A program made the translations under genes and the position numbers. Positions 7,942-15,436 of a stretch of DNA of 64,000 bases are shown here, piece after piece. Source of the stretch: Pseudorhodoferax sp. Leaf265. Lineage in GTDB: Bacteria; Pseudomonadota; Gammaproteobacteria; Burkholderiales; Burkholderiaceae_C. The number at the start of each line of letters is the position of its first letter. Positions within the stretch are counted from its first letter, which is position 1. The notes below the pieces were generated by a model, which had not been told where the DNA came from, did not search any database, and worked only from the letters and a program-made list of their open reading frames with translations. Where the stretch lies: positions 1 to 64,000 of the forward strand of contig NZ_LMMT01000016.1 of NCBI RefSeq assembly GCF_001422365.1. Reading direction: 5' to 3'.

Positions 7942-9786
7942 TCAGCCCGGTTGTTCGCTTGCGGGCGAGGCCTCGGCGGGCGGCGGCGCGGTGCGCTCCT
8001 GCAGCGCCTGGGCCATGCGGTCGAAGGCCGCGTAGAGCTGGCCGAACTCGTCCTTGCGCTGCTCGCGGATGCGGAAGTCCAGCCGCCCCGCGGTGATCTC
8101 GTCCATGGCCTCGCCGACCAGCCGGATCGGCCGCGCGAACCAGGTTCCCACCAGGTACATGGCCAGCGCCACGGCCGCGACGGTGACCAGCGCCAGCACC
8201 GCCATCAGCCACTGCGACTGGCGTGCCACCGCGGCCAGCGCGCGCTCGGGCAGGCCCAGCACGACCTGGCCCACGGCCTTGCCCTGGAAGGTGATGGGCG
8301 CGGCGAAGCCCAGCACGGTCTCACCGCTCGCCTCGTAGCGCGTGCGCTGCACGCCGCCGGCCTCGCCCAGCGCCTCGCCACTGGGTGCGCGCCAGGGCTG
8401 GCCCACCAGTTCGGGCCGGCTCGCGGCACGCACCACACCGCCGCGGTCGGTCACGGTGATGCTCTCGAAGTCGCGCGTCTGCATGAGGTTCTGCAGCGCC
8501 ACGTCGACGACCACCCAGTCCTCGGACAGCGCCGGCACCGCGTTCTGCGCCGCGATGAAGCGCGTCAGTGCCGCACCCGAGTCGCCCACCTGCGCCATCA
8601 GCGCGGCCTGCTGGCGCTGCACGATCAGCGAGGCCGTGATGGCCATCACCCCGGCCACGATCAGCGCCATCAGGCCGGCCCACTTGAGCCGCAGCGGCAC
8701 GCCGCGTGCCTGCGTGCCTTCGCCTGCGCGCGCTTGCTCGTCGATCTCGGCCAGCACGCGCTGCAGCGCCTCGGCCAGCGCCGCGCCGCTCTGGTGGCGC
8801 CGCTCGGGCGCCTTGGCCAGGCAGCGGTCGATCACGCGGCGCAGCGCGGGCGGCACCTCGGGGCGCAGCTTCTCGATGGGCGTCGGGTCTTCCTTGGAGA
8901 TCTTGAGCGCCAGCGTGACCACGCTGTCGCCCTGGAACGGGCGCTGCCCGGTCAGCATCTGGTAGAGCACGATGCCGGCCGTGAACAGGTCCGAGCGGCC
9001 GTCGATCTTGCCGCCCTGCATCTGCTCGGGCGACATGTACTGCGGCGTGCCCAGCACGTCGCCCACGCGCGTGCGCTGCTCGCCGGCCGAGGTGGCCGCC
9101 ATGTGGGCGATGCCGAAGTCCATGACCTTGATGGTCTGCCCGCCGCGCAGCCGCGCGATGTTGCCGGGCTTGATGTCGCGGTGCACGATGCCGCGCTGGT
9201 GCGCGTAGTCCAGCGCCTGCGCCAGTTGGATGCCCATGACCACCACGTCGCGCACCGGCAGTGGCTGGCCGCCCTGCAGCAGGTCGGCCAGCGGATCGCC
9301 GTCCAGCAATTCCATGGCCATGTAGGGCCGGCCGTCGATCTCGCCGACGTCGTGCACGGTCACGATGTGCGGGTGCGAGAGGCCGCCGGCTGCGCGTGCC
9401 TCGCGCAGGAAGCGCGCGCGGTACTCCTCGTCCTCGCACAGCGAGGCGTGCAGGAACTTGATCGCCACGTCGCGGCCGATGTCCGGGTCGTGCGCGCGGA
9501 AGACCGTGGCCATGCCGCCGCGGCCGAGCTTGGCGAGGATCTGGTAGCGGCCGACCTGGCGCACCTCGAGGTCGGCGGCATGGGCGCTGCCGCCGGGCAG
9601 GGTCAGGCCGCTGCCGCGGGTGTGGGTGTTGGTCTGGGTGTGCAGCCGGGTGTGGGTCGGCGGTGTGCGTGGGCCGGCCGTGCGCGGGGCGATGCGGGTG
9701 GCGTCGGCGTCCAGCGGCGCGGCCTGCGCGTCCGCATCAGGCGGGGCGGAAACCTGCAGTGTCTCGTCGCGGGCGGCTTCGGGCAT
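7942..9786 (-). CDS. ppkA: PpkA-type Ser/Thr protein kinase with periplasmic sensor
   Basis: A 614-residue membrane kinase. The kinase domain spans about residues 80-340, with a G-loop GRGGMATVF, VAIKF lysine, HRDIKPGN catalytic loop, DFGIA and APE-type GTPQYMSPEQ. A membrane helix (about 370-390), a periplasmic sensor segment and a second helix (about 535-555) follow, then a HAMP-like cytoplasmic end. In T6SS loci PpkA phosphorylates FHA proteins and promotes assembly in response to envelope signals. The FHA substrate and PP2C antagonist are encoded at 2258 and 1345. The N-terminal 70 residues are a low-complexity Thr/Pro/His segment. A shared upstream element lies 31-49 bases before the start. 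Confidence 0.92.
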   Translation of the reverse strand: MPEAARDETLQVSAPPDADAQAAPLDADATRIAPRTAGPRTPPTHTRLHTQTNTHTRGSGLTLPGGSAHAADLEVRQVGRYQILAKLGRGGMATVFRAHDPDIGRDVAIKFLHASLCEDEEYRARFLREARAAGGLSHPHIVTVHDVGEIDGRPYMAMELLDGDPLADLLQGGQPLPVRDVVVMGIQLAQALDYAHQRGIVHRDIKPGNIARLRGGQTIKVMDFGIAHMAATSAGEQRTRVGDVLGTPQYMSPEQMQGGKIDGRSDLFTAGIVLYQMLTGQRPFQGDSVVTLALKISKEDPTPIEKLRPEVPPALRRVIDRCLAKAPERRHQSGAALAEALQRVLAEIDEQARAGEGTQARGVPLRLKWAGLMALIVAGVMAITASLIVQRQQAALMAQVGDSGAALTRFIAAQNAVPALSEDWVVVDVALQNLMQTRDFESITVTDRGGVVRAASRPELVGQPWRAPSGEALGEAGGVQRTRYEASGETVLGFAAPITFQGKAVGQVVLGLPERALAAVARQSQWLMAVLALVTVAAVALAMYLVGTWFARPIRLVGEAMDEITAGRLDFRIREQRKDEFGQLYAAFDRMAQALQERTAPPPAEASPASEQPG

Positions 9787-9816
9787 GGGGGCATGCTGAA
9801 CGCGGCGCGGCGTGGC

Positions 9817-9835
9817 GGCAATGAACGAAAGTCAT
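9817..9835 (-). promoter_or_regulatory. T6SS shared upstream element before ppkA
   Basis: The minus strand reads ATGACTTTCGTTCATTGCC. It ends 30 bases before the ppkA start codon and overlaps the stop of the GNAT gene upstream. Confidence 0.6.
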
Positions 9836-10305
9836 GGCGCGGCGGATGGCGCGCGGAGCATGCCGGCGTAGATGCCGGGCGTGGAGTCGGGGATGTCGAT
9901 GGCGCTGGCGACGTGGCGGAAGAAGTCGGGTGCGCCGACGGCGCCGGCCACGGCGTAGCCATAGCCCATGGCGCGCATGTCGTGCAGGCAGGCCAGCAGC
10001 AGGGCGGAGCCGATGCCGGTTCGGCGGGCGGTGTCGAGAACGCCGATGGGGCCGACGAAGCTGCGGGCGGTGGCGTCGTAGCTGCAGAAGCCCAGGAGCT
10101 CGGAGGGGTCGCCACGGGTGGCGATGAAGAGGGTGAGGGGGCGGTTGGCGAGGGCGGCGCGGGCTTCGCTGGCCCAGGCAGGGGTGAAGTGGTGGGCGAT
10201 CCAGGCGATGAGGAGTTCGTGCTCGGGGCCGATGGGCTTGCGGATGTGCGGGCCGGGCAGGGCAGGGGCGGCCGGCAAGGTGGCAAGGGCGATCAGCATG
10301 TCCAT
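9832..10305 (-). CDS. GNAT-family N-acetyltransferase of T6SS locus
   Basis: A 157-residue protein with a GNAT fold: a core strand PLTLFIATRGDPSELLGFCSYD, then the acetyl-CoA loop VLDTARRTGIGSALLLACLHDMRAMGY (R/Q-x2-G-x-G/A type: RRTGIG) and a C-terminal strand. It would transfer acetyl groups to an unknown amine, possibly a protein. GNAT genes of this type recur in Burkholderiales T6SS loci. The start at MDMLIALATL was chosen because the longer frame runs through the promoter element at 10343-10359. Substrate unknown. Confidence 0.75.
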   Translation of the reverse strand: MDMLIALATLPAAPALPGPHIRKPIGPEHELLIAWIAHHFTPAWASEARAALANRPLTLFIATRGDPSELLGFCSYDATARSFVGPIGVLDTARRTGIGSALLLACLHDMRAMGYGYAVAGAVGAPDFFRHVASAIDIPDSTPGIYAGMLRAPSAAP

Positions 10306-10342
10306 GGCGCGGCTGCATCGTGGCGGAGCATGGCCGCTCCGC

Positions 10343-10359
10343 GCACTGACCAAAGTCAT
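10343..10359 (-). promoter_or_regulatory. T6SS shared upstream element before GNAT gene
   Basis: The minus strand reads ATGACTTTGGTCAGTGC, 38 bases upstream of the GNAT start. It is the most divergent of the six copies but keeps ATGACTTT. Confidence 0.5.
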
Positions 10360-10393
10360 GTGGCAATGCGGGGCGGACAGCCGTGCGCCACGC

Positions 10394-11374
10394 TCATGGG
10401 ATCGGCAGCAACTCCTTCCTGAACAGGCTGACACGCCAGACTAGGTTGTCCAGCGTGCTGTAGACCACCTGCAACCAGCAGCTGCGCAGGCGCCACACGG
10501 CCGAGCCGCCGAGCCCGGTTTCGTGCTGCTCCTCGGGCCGGCCAGGCAGCTTGCCGAACGCTTGCGCCGGCGAGTCGTCGAACGACAGTCCGAACGGTAA
10601 CTCGCCGGCCCAGGCGCGCGCGTCCAGGTCCCGGTCCCGGTAGAAGGTGATGCTGTCGAACACGCCATGGAAGCCGGCTGCGCGCCCGGGCTGCGCCGGT
10701 GGCGCGCCGACGTGGATGTCGAAGCCGAACTCCTGGCGCAGATCGATCATCAGCTCGGGCCCCAGGCGCTCGACCTCATAGCCGACACCGAGCGGAAGAA
10801 AGGCCTGCCGAAAGGCGGGGCTGTCGACCGGCTGCCCGAGCAGCGAGGCCACCGTGGCCATCGAAGGATGCGGCGGGACCGACGTGTCCAGGGACGGCCA
10901 GGGTCCCTCGCGCAGGCAGCAGATCACATCGGCGATCGTGTCTTCGCCGACGCCATAGCTGACGATCAAGCGCAGGTCGGGTAGGTCCCACACATCGCGG
11001 CGATGCGCGCGCGACGGCCAGCCGTTGCCGTGCAGCAGGGCCTGCACCTGCGCGCGGCCGAACGCGAAGTCCAGACCGTACGGCAACGCCTGCGAATAGG
11101 GGCGATGGCACGGCGGACGGTTGTAGAAGATGACCTCGTGAAAGAGCATCGGGAGGCGCCCACGCAGCCCGGGCTCCTCGGCGCGCAGGTAGGCCTCGTC
11201 CATGAAACCGAACTCGATGCCCTGTTCCGGCAGCGCGAACCAGTCGGTGAAGCGTTCGGGCGTCTGCGGATCCAGCGCCGGCCGCCACCGCAGCCCATGG
11301 GCGTCCAGCATGGCCTGCACGCCGCCCTGCGTGGCAGCACGGCCCAGTTGCGACAGGATGGACGTGGCACGCAT
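10394..11374 (-). CDS. Putative T6SS immunity protein with two tandem domains
   Basis: A 326-residue soluble protein built from two related halves. Residues about 10-150 and 165-320 both carry a (S)xLGxxxxS/G opening, a GIEFGFMD or FGFDIHVG strand, a phenylalanine/tyrosine-rich IFYN/ITFYRD strand, a LPYGLxF/LPFGLSF turn and a final YG/YST hydrophobic strand pair. The gene downstream of the toxin (11386-11889) encodes one further copy of the same domain. Its position two genes after the DUF4150 nuclease suggests immunity, perhaps after gene duplication and fusion. I do not recognise a named family with certainty. No signal peptide is seen, so it would act in the cytoplasm, which fits protection from a nuclease. 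Confidence 0.55.
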   Translation of the reverse strand: MRATSILSQLGRAATQGGVQAMLDAHGLRWRPALDPQTPERFTDWFALPEQGIEFGFMDEAYLRAEEPGLRGRLPMLFHEVIFYNRPPCHRPYSQALPYGLDFAFGRAQVQALLHGNGWPSRAHRRDVWDLPDLRLIVSYGVGEDTIADVICCLREGPWPSLDTSVPPHPSMATVASLLGQPVDSPAFRQAFLPLGVGYEVERLGPELMIDLRQEFGFDIHVGAPPAQPGRAAGFHGVFDSITFYRDRDLDARAWAGELPFGLSFDDSPAQAFGKLPGRPEEQHETGLGGSAVWRLRSCWLQVVYSTLDNLVWRVSLFRKELLPIP

Positions 11375-11385
11375 GCCGATGCTTC

Positions 11386-11889
11386 TCAGTCTTCGGTCAG
11401 GCGCTGCATGTAGTCGCGCCAGTTCAACTGCACGTACTGCAGCACCCCGCCTTCGTTGTAGTTGAACCCGACATGGCAGATGCCGCGGTGCCAGACGCGC
11501 GCATAGACCACACCGTCGTCCTCGTCCACCATGTCCGGCGGACCGAGCTTGCTGACCAGTTGATCGACCGTGTCGTCCAACCGGGCCTGGCCGGGCAGGC
11601 TGCCGGAGAAGGCGCGGAAAGCCGGGCTGCTGCTCTGGCGCCCCGAGTACAGGGTCGCGCCCACGAACACCATGGGGGCATTGCCGTAGCGCAGCACCGG
11701 CTTGCGCGCGATGTAGTCCTGGTCGACGAACATGAGTTCGATGCCCATGGCCTTGGCGGCGAGAAAGTCGTCGGGGTCGTCCTTCTTGGCCTTGGGCTTG
11801 TCGTACAGCTTCAGCTCGCCGAGCATGGCCTGCATGTCGGACGATTCGAATGGCTGGCCCAGCAGGGCTTCGATGCGTTCGTGGTCCAT
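11386..11889 (-). CDS. Putative cognate immunity protein of the DUF4150 toxin
   Basis: A 167-residue, acidic soluble protein directly downstream (11 bases) of the PAAR-like nuclease toxin. It shows the same motif order as each half of the next protein: LLGQPFESSDMQAML, GIELMFVDQDY, PVLRYGNAPMVF, LYSGRQ, then LPGQARLDDTVDQLVSKLGPPD and a C-terminal HVGFNYNEGGVLQYVQLNW sheet. The adjacency and acidic character fit an immunity protein that binds a basic nuclease. This is inference, since no structure-known family was recognised. Confidence 0.6.
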   Translation of the reverse strand: MDHERIEALLGQPFESSDMQAMLGELKLYDKPKAKKDDPDDFLAAKAMGIELMFVDQDYIARKPVLRYGNAPMVFVGATLYSGRQSSSPAFRAFSGSLPGQARLDDTVDQLVSKLGPPDMVDEDDGVVYARVWHRGICHVGFNYNEGGVLQYVQLNWRDYMQRLTED

Positions 11890-11900
11890 GGCGTGTCCTC

Positions 11901-12779
11901 CTAGGTCTTGCGGATGATGGCTTTCAGAAACTTGTCGAAGTAGTTCGGATCTTCATCGATCTTGTCACGGATCTCCTGTGCCCAGGCGGCATAGAGCTCC
12001 CGGCATTTCGCGTCCATGTGGTCCTTCATGTTCTCCTCGATCGCCTTCAGGTCACGCTTGGTCGCAGCGTTGAGCTTGGCCGTGCTCGCGCCATCGGCCT
12101 GGGCCTGCTCGGCCGACTGGCCGTAGCTCTCGCTGTGCTGCTGGTGCAGCGCCTTGGGAATGGCAATGGCATCGGCGAGGTTGTCGACGGCTTTGCCCAT
12201 TTCCTCCGTGAACCGCTTGCCCATCGACGCGGCGAGCTTCCTGGCGCGCTCCTTCAGCGCTGCCTTGGACGGCACATGGTCGCGGTCGAACTGGTTCTTG
12301 CCGGTCTTCTTCTTGAGATCGCCATAGCTGCCGGACTCGCCGCAGTCCAGCACCTCGCGCACACGCTTGTCGGGCTGGCCGACACCCATCGCATTGACCG
12401 TGTTCTCGTGGTTGTGGAACATCTTGTCCGACAGGCGGCAGGCGTTGCTGCCTTCCATCTTGACGTCAAACGAGTACAGGAGCCAGGTGGCTTCCTTCAT
12501 GAAGGTGTTCGACTTCACGCCGCCCACCGTGCCGGCCTCGTCGCCGTTGCTCAACGAGAACTCGGATCCCTTGATGGCGATCATCATGCCGTCGGCTTTG
12601 ACGGTGGACGTTCCCTTGGCCAGCGTCGCGGCCTGCGCGATGTTCGGATAGGGCATGGGCACCGGCCCGCCCGGCGTCGGCGTCTTGCACACGTCCGGCA
12701 GGGTTGCCTTGGACAGCCCGTTGCTGCCCTTGTGCACCAGGGAATTGGTGGTGCCGTTGACCTTGACGCTCGACGGCAT
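11901..12779 (-). CDS. PAAR-like DUF4150 protein with C-terminal HNH-like nuclease toxin
   Basis: A 292-residue T6SS effector. Residues 1 to about 125 form a DUF4150 PAAR-like domain (HKGSNGLSKATLPDVCKTP, GGPVPMPYPN, GTSTVKADG) that caps the VgrG spike. Residues about 135-292 form a toxin domain with an FDRDHVPSKAAL motif (164-175) and a downstream AIAIPKALHQQHSESYG motif (205-220). This His/Asp arrangement is like HNH-type nucleases carried by PAAR proteins. The upstream DUF2169 gene encodes the usual adaptor for DUF4150 cargo, and the gene just downstream is the likely immunity gene. The nuclease call rests on motifs, not on a search. The ATG at 12779 gives the canonical N-terminus. Confidence 0.8.
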   Translation of the reverse strand: MPSSVKVNGTTNSLVHKGSNGLSKATLPDVCKTPTPGGPVPMPYPNIAQAATLAKGTSTVKADGMMIAIKGSEFSLSNGDEAGTVGGVKSNTFMKEATWLLYSFDVKMEGSNACRLSDKMFHNHENTVNAMGVGQPDKRVREVLDCGESGSYGDLKKKTGKNQFDRDHVPSKAALKERARKLAASMGKRFTEEMGKAVDNLADAIAIPKALHQQHSESYGQSAEQAQADGASTAKLNAATKRDLKAIEENMKDHMDAKCRELYAAWAQEIRDKIDEDPNYFDKFLKAIIRKT

Positions 12780-12781
12780 GG

Positions 12782-13849
12782 CTAGTGACCTGCCGGCCGG
12801 CGCTCGAACAGGGCGGCGCCGCGCAGGGGCCCGTCCGAGCCGCCCCAGACCAGGACCCAGGGGCCTGCGGCGTAGCCCTTCAGCCCGGCCATCGCCGCCG
12901 CCGCCACACACAGCGGGGCCGAGGCGGCCCCGACGTCGCCCCAGGTGTCGGCCGGCGCGATGAAACCGCTGGCGCTTCGTAGGCGATCGGCGACACGCAG
13001 CGCGGTGAAGGCGAACTCGTTGGCGCGGTCCCGTTCGCCGTTCATGTCGCAGACGACATCGTCCACCCGTCGGCGGTCCGGAAGGGCAGCCAGGGCGCCG
13101 GACAAGGCCTGCGTCAGGCCCGCGCCGGTGCAGACCTGCCCGGCGGGGGTGCACGGCTCACTGCCCAGGCCGACCGACGCCAGGCGCGCCAGCGTCGGCA
13201 GGCGCAGCTGCGCACATGTTCGCTGGGTGCACAGCAGCAGCGCGGCACCGGCTTCGCCCGGCACCCGTCCCCATGGATCGTTCAGCGTACCCGCGCCATG
13301 GAGCCGCGCACAGGATTCCAGCCAGGCCAGCGTGTCGGGCTCCAGCCAGGAATCGGCGCCGGCCACGATGCAGGCATCGGCGCGGCCGTCGTGCAAGGCC
13401 TGCGCCGCGGCGCGCAGTGCAGCGAAGCCCGCCGCATGGCCTTGCGCAAGGCTGGCCAGCACGGGCGGCGCCTGCAGTCCGCGGAACTCCAGCCCACGGC
13501 GCAGCGCAGCGCAGGTCTGCTCCACCAGGTCCAAGGGGAGGCCGGGGCGCGGTGCCGGCAGGGCCAACACCAGGCCGCAGCGCAGGTCTGGTGCTGGCCC
13601 TGCCAGTGGCTGGAAGGCTTCCTCCACTGCGTCGACAAGCAGGGCTGCCAGGCGCGCGGCAGCATCGGTTCCCCAGGTCAGCCAAGCTGCCGGTGCCACG
13701 CGCACGGCCTGGCCCAGCACGTCGTGCGCGAACGGATGGGCGACGAACCCTGCAAGCCCCGCCCGCTGCGCCGCGCAACTGGCGTGCCAGCCGCGGCCGA
13801 CCGAGGTCGCGGCGCCGGCGCCGACGAGGTTCAGGTCTTGCGGGTTCAC
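12782..13849 (-). CDS. Ketoacyl-synthase-like protein of T6SS cargo module, probably inactive
   Basis: A 355-residue thiolase-fold protein of the beta-ketoacyl-ACP synthase type: N-terminal VGAGAATSVG, GADSWLE, WGRVPGEAGAALLL, and DTWGDVGAAS in the C-terminal half. The segment where KAS enzymes carry the nucleophilic Cys reads LASLAQGHAAGFAALRAA, without Cys. The two catalytic His positions read CDMNGER and DTWGDVG, without His. A structural or scaffolding function in effector loading is therefore more likely than fatty-acid synthesis. It starts with GTG, sits between DUF2169 and DUF4150 genes, and ends 2 bases before the effector. Genes of this type recur in such cargo modules. Confidence 0.75.
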   Translation of the reverse strand: MNPQDLNLVGAGAATSVGRGWHASCAAQRAGLAGFVAHPFAHDVLGQAVRVAPAAWLTWGTDAAARLAALLVDAVEEAFQPLAGPAPDLRCGLVLALPAPRPGLPLDLVEQTCAALRRGLEFRGLQAPPVLASLAQGHAAGFAALRAAAQALHDGRADACIVAGADSWLEPDTLAWLESCARLHGAGTLNDPWGRVPGEAGAALLLCTQRTCAQLRLPTLARLASVGLGSEPCTPAGQVCTGAGLTQALSGALAALPDRRRVDDVVCDMNGERDRANEFAFTALRVADRLRSASGFIAPADTWGDVGAASAPLCVAAAAMAGLKGYAAGPWVLVWGGSDGPLRGAALFERRPAGH

Positions 13850-13867
13850 TGCAGGCCGGTTCCGTCG

Positions 13868-14908
13868 TCAGGTGCACGCCGACGCAGGCGCCGCGCCGGC
13901 CGGCAGGTGGGGCGCCAGCGCAGTCCAGTCACAGGACACGACCGTGCGCTCCAGCCAGTCGCCGCGTTCATGGCACGGCAGTGCGGAATGGAACACCAGG
14001 CCACAGCGGGGCGGCGCGAGCAGCACGCTGTGCAGTTGGCCGGTGTGGCGCAGCGGGGGGCCGCGCAAGAAATGCGTCTGGAAGCGCGGTGTGCAGCGCG
14101 GCAGGTGGAACGCCAGATCGCCGGCGGGACTCAGGCCGTGCAGCAGCACCGGCTCGCCGCCCTGCAGGAAGTGGGGCGCCTGCTGGTCCTCGGGAACGCT
14201 CTGGAAGTAGCGCTCGTCGAAATCGTCGGGCACCAGTGGTTGCCGCGTGGCCATCCAGCCCGCGTCGTAGGTGCCGGCCCATCGCGCGCGCGGCTGCCAA
14301 TGTGCGGCCACGACGCCCAGGCCGGCAGGGCGCGGCCTGTCGCGCCACCAGAGCACGCGCTCGTCCGGGTACTCGACATTGGGCGGCGCGCTGGCCTCCG
14401 GGCCCTCCCCCCCGACGCAGAAACCGGTGCCCACCGGATTGCGCATGTCCTGGGCCGTGGCACCGGCCTGCGGATCCATGCCGCCGAAGGCCCGCTCGTA
14501 GACGATCGGCATCTGCGTGAACGCCTGGGCGGGCCCGGGTGCCCCGCGGCGCCAGCGTCGATCGCCGGTGACGCGCAGGCGCTTGAGCACCGGCCCGACG
14601 CGCACCTGCACCTCCATGGCCTCGACCTCACGACCCAGCGGAGCGTGGGCGATGCCCTCGACCGCGATGTCCGTCGTGCGCTTGGTCAGGACCAGGTCGG
14701 ACTCCGCGAGCAGGCTGCTGCACTGCGGTGCACCCCGGTGCAGCGGCGCCGCCCGTACCGGGTCTTGCTGCTGCGCGATCCGCAGCGCGCCGTCGGCGCC
14801 GAGTTCGAACGTGGCCTTGACTGCGGTGATCCAGACTTCGCGGCCGTCGCGGTCGCGCACCCAGGTGCCCGCGGCTGCGAACGGGGTCCGGTTGTCGATC
14901 TGCCACAT
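13868..14908 (-). CDS. DUF2169 T6SS effector adaptor
   Basis: A 346-residue protein of the DUF2169 family. It begins MWQIDNRTPFAAAGTWVRDRDGREVWITAVKATF, continues with DIAVEGIAHAPLG and an ERAFGG segment, and has the YDAGWMATRQPLVPDDFDERYFQSVPEDQQ motif typical of the family (about residues 218-250). Known members act as adaptors that load PAAR-like DUF4150 effectors onto VgrG. Here it lies between vgrG/DUF6484 and the DUF4150 toxin, as expected. It is cytoplasmic, without a signal peptide. Confidence 0.88.
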   Translation of the reverse strand: MWQIDNRTPFAAAGTWVRDRDGREVWITAVKATFELGADGALRIAQQQDPVRAAPLHRGAPQCSSLLAESDLVLTKRTTDIAVEGIAHAPLGREVEAMEVQVRVGPVLKRLRVTGDRRWRRGAPGPAQAFTQMPIVYERAFGGMDPQAGATAQDMRNPVGTGFCVGGEGPEASAPPNVEYPDERVLWWRDRPRPAGLGVVAAHWQPRARWAGTYDAGWMATRQPLVPDDFDERYFQSVPEDQQAPHFLQGGEPVLLHGLSPAGDLAFHLPRCTPRFQTHFLRGPPLRHTGQLHSVLLAPPRCGLVFHSALPCHERGDWLERTVVSCDWTALAPHLPAGAAPASACT

Positions 14909-14917
14909 GGCGCACCA

Positions 14918-15421
14918 CTAGTTGATGTCGACCACCGCGCCCTTGATGCGGTTGCTGCCGGTCGAGGTGCTGACCAGGTGCGCACCTTTGACAAGGACCT
15001 TGCCGGCCCGCGTCAAGGTGATGCTCGCGGCGCCGCACTCGAGCACGATCTCGCGCGCGGCCTTCAGGTGGATGCGCTGGTCGTCGGCCGTGATGGTCAG
15101 CCCCGACGATGTCGCCGCGCAGCTGCGGCGGCTGCCGGGCTCCAGCACCACGCCGAGAACGATGGGCCTGCACAGGTCTTGCTCCTCCAGCACGAACACG
15201 ACGCGTGCGCCGATCCAGTGCTGGTGCAGTTCCACGATGGTCTGCGCACGCCGCAGCTCGCCCGCCGGCCACAGCGCGCAGGTGAGCAGAGGTGCGTCGT
15301 CGCTGTCGAAGCCGCCCAGCCTTCCGGTCTGCACAGCCGCCAGTGCCGCCACCGCCGGGACCAGGGGCGGTGGATCGGCGAGGCCATGCGCGAATGGCGG
15401 GGGAAGGGGGTCGCGGTGCAT
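14918..15421 (-). CDS. DUF6484 protein with VgrG-tail-like end
   Basis: A 167-residue protein of the DUF6484 type. The N-terminal half has the LGGFDSDDAPLLTC and GARVVFVLEEQDLCRPIVLGVV segments, which resemble an OB-fold like the VgrG gp5 part. The C-terminal half (LTITADDQRIHLKAAREIVLECGAAS followed by a TRAGKVLVKG strand and ending VVDIN) parallels the last 60 residues of VgrG, which end KVGIN. It lies 15 bases after vgrG. A role in cargo assembly with DUF2169 is likely from context; the mechanism is unknown. Confidence 0.75.
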   Translation of the reverse strand: MHRDPLPPPFAHGLADPPPLVPAVAALAAVQTGRLGGFDSDDAPLLTCALWPAGELRRAQTIVELHQHWIGARVVFVLEEQDLCRPIVLGVVLEPGSRRSCAATSSGLTITADDQRIHLKAAREIVLECGAASITLTRAGKVLVKGAHLVSTSTGSNRIKGAVVDIN

Positions 15422-15436
15422 ATGCGAACGTCGCCG

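Noticed and set aside
12782-13849. Annotation as active FabF/FabB ketoacyl synthase
   Set aside because: Catalytic Cys and both His are not found at the expected motifs.
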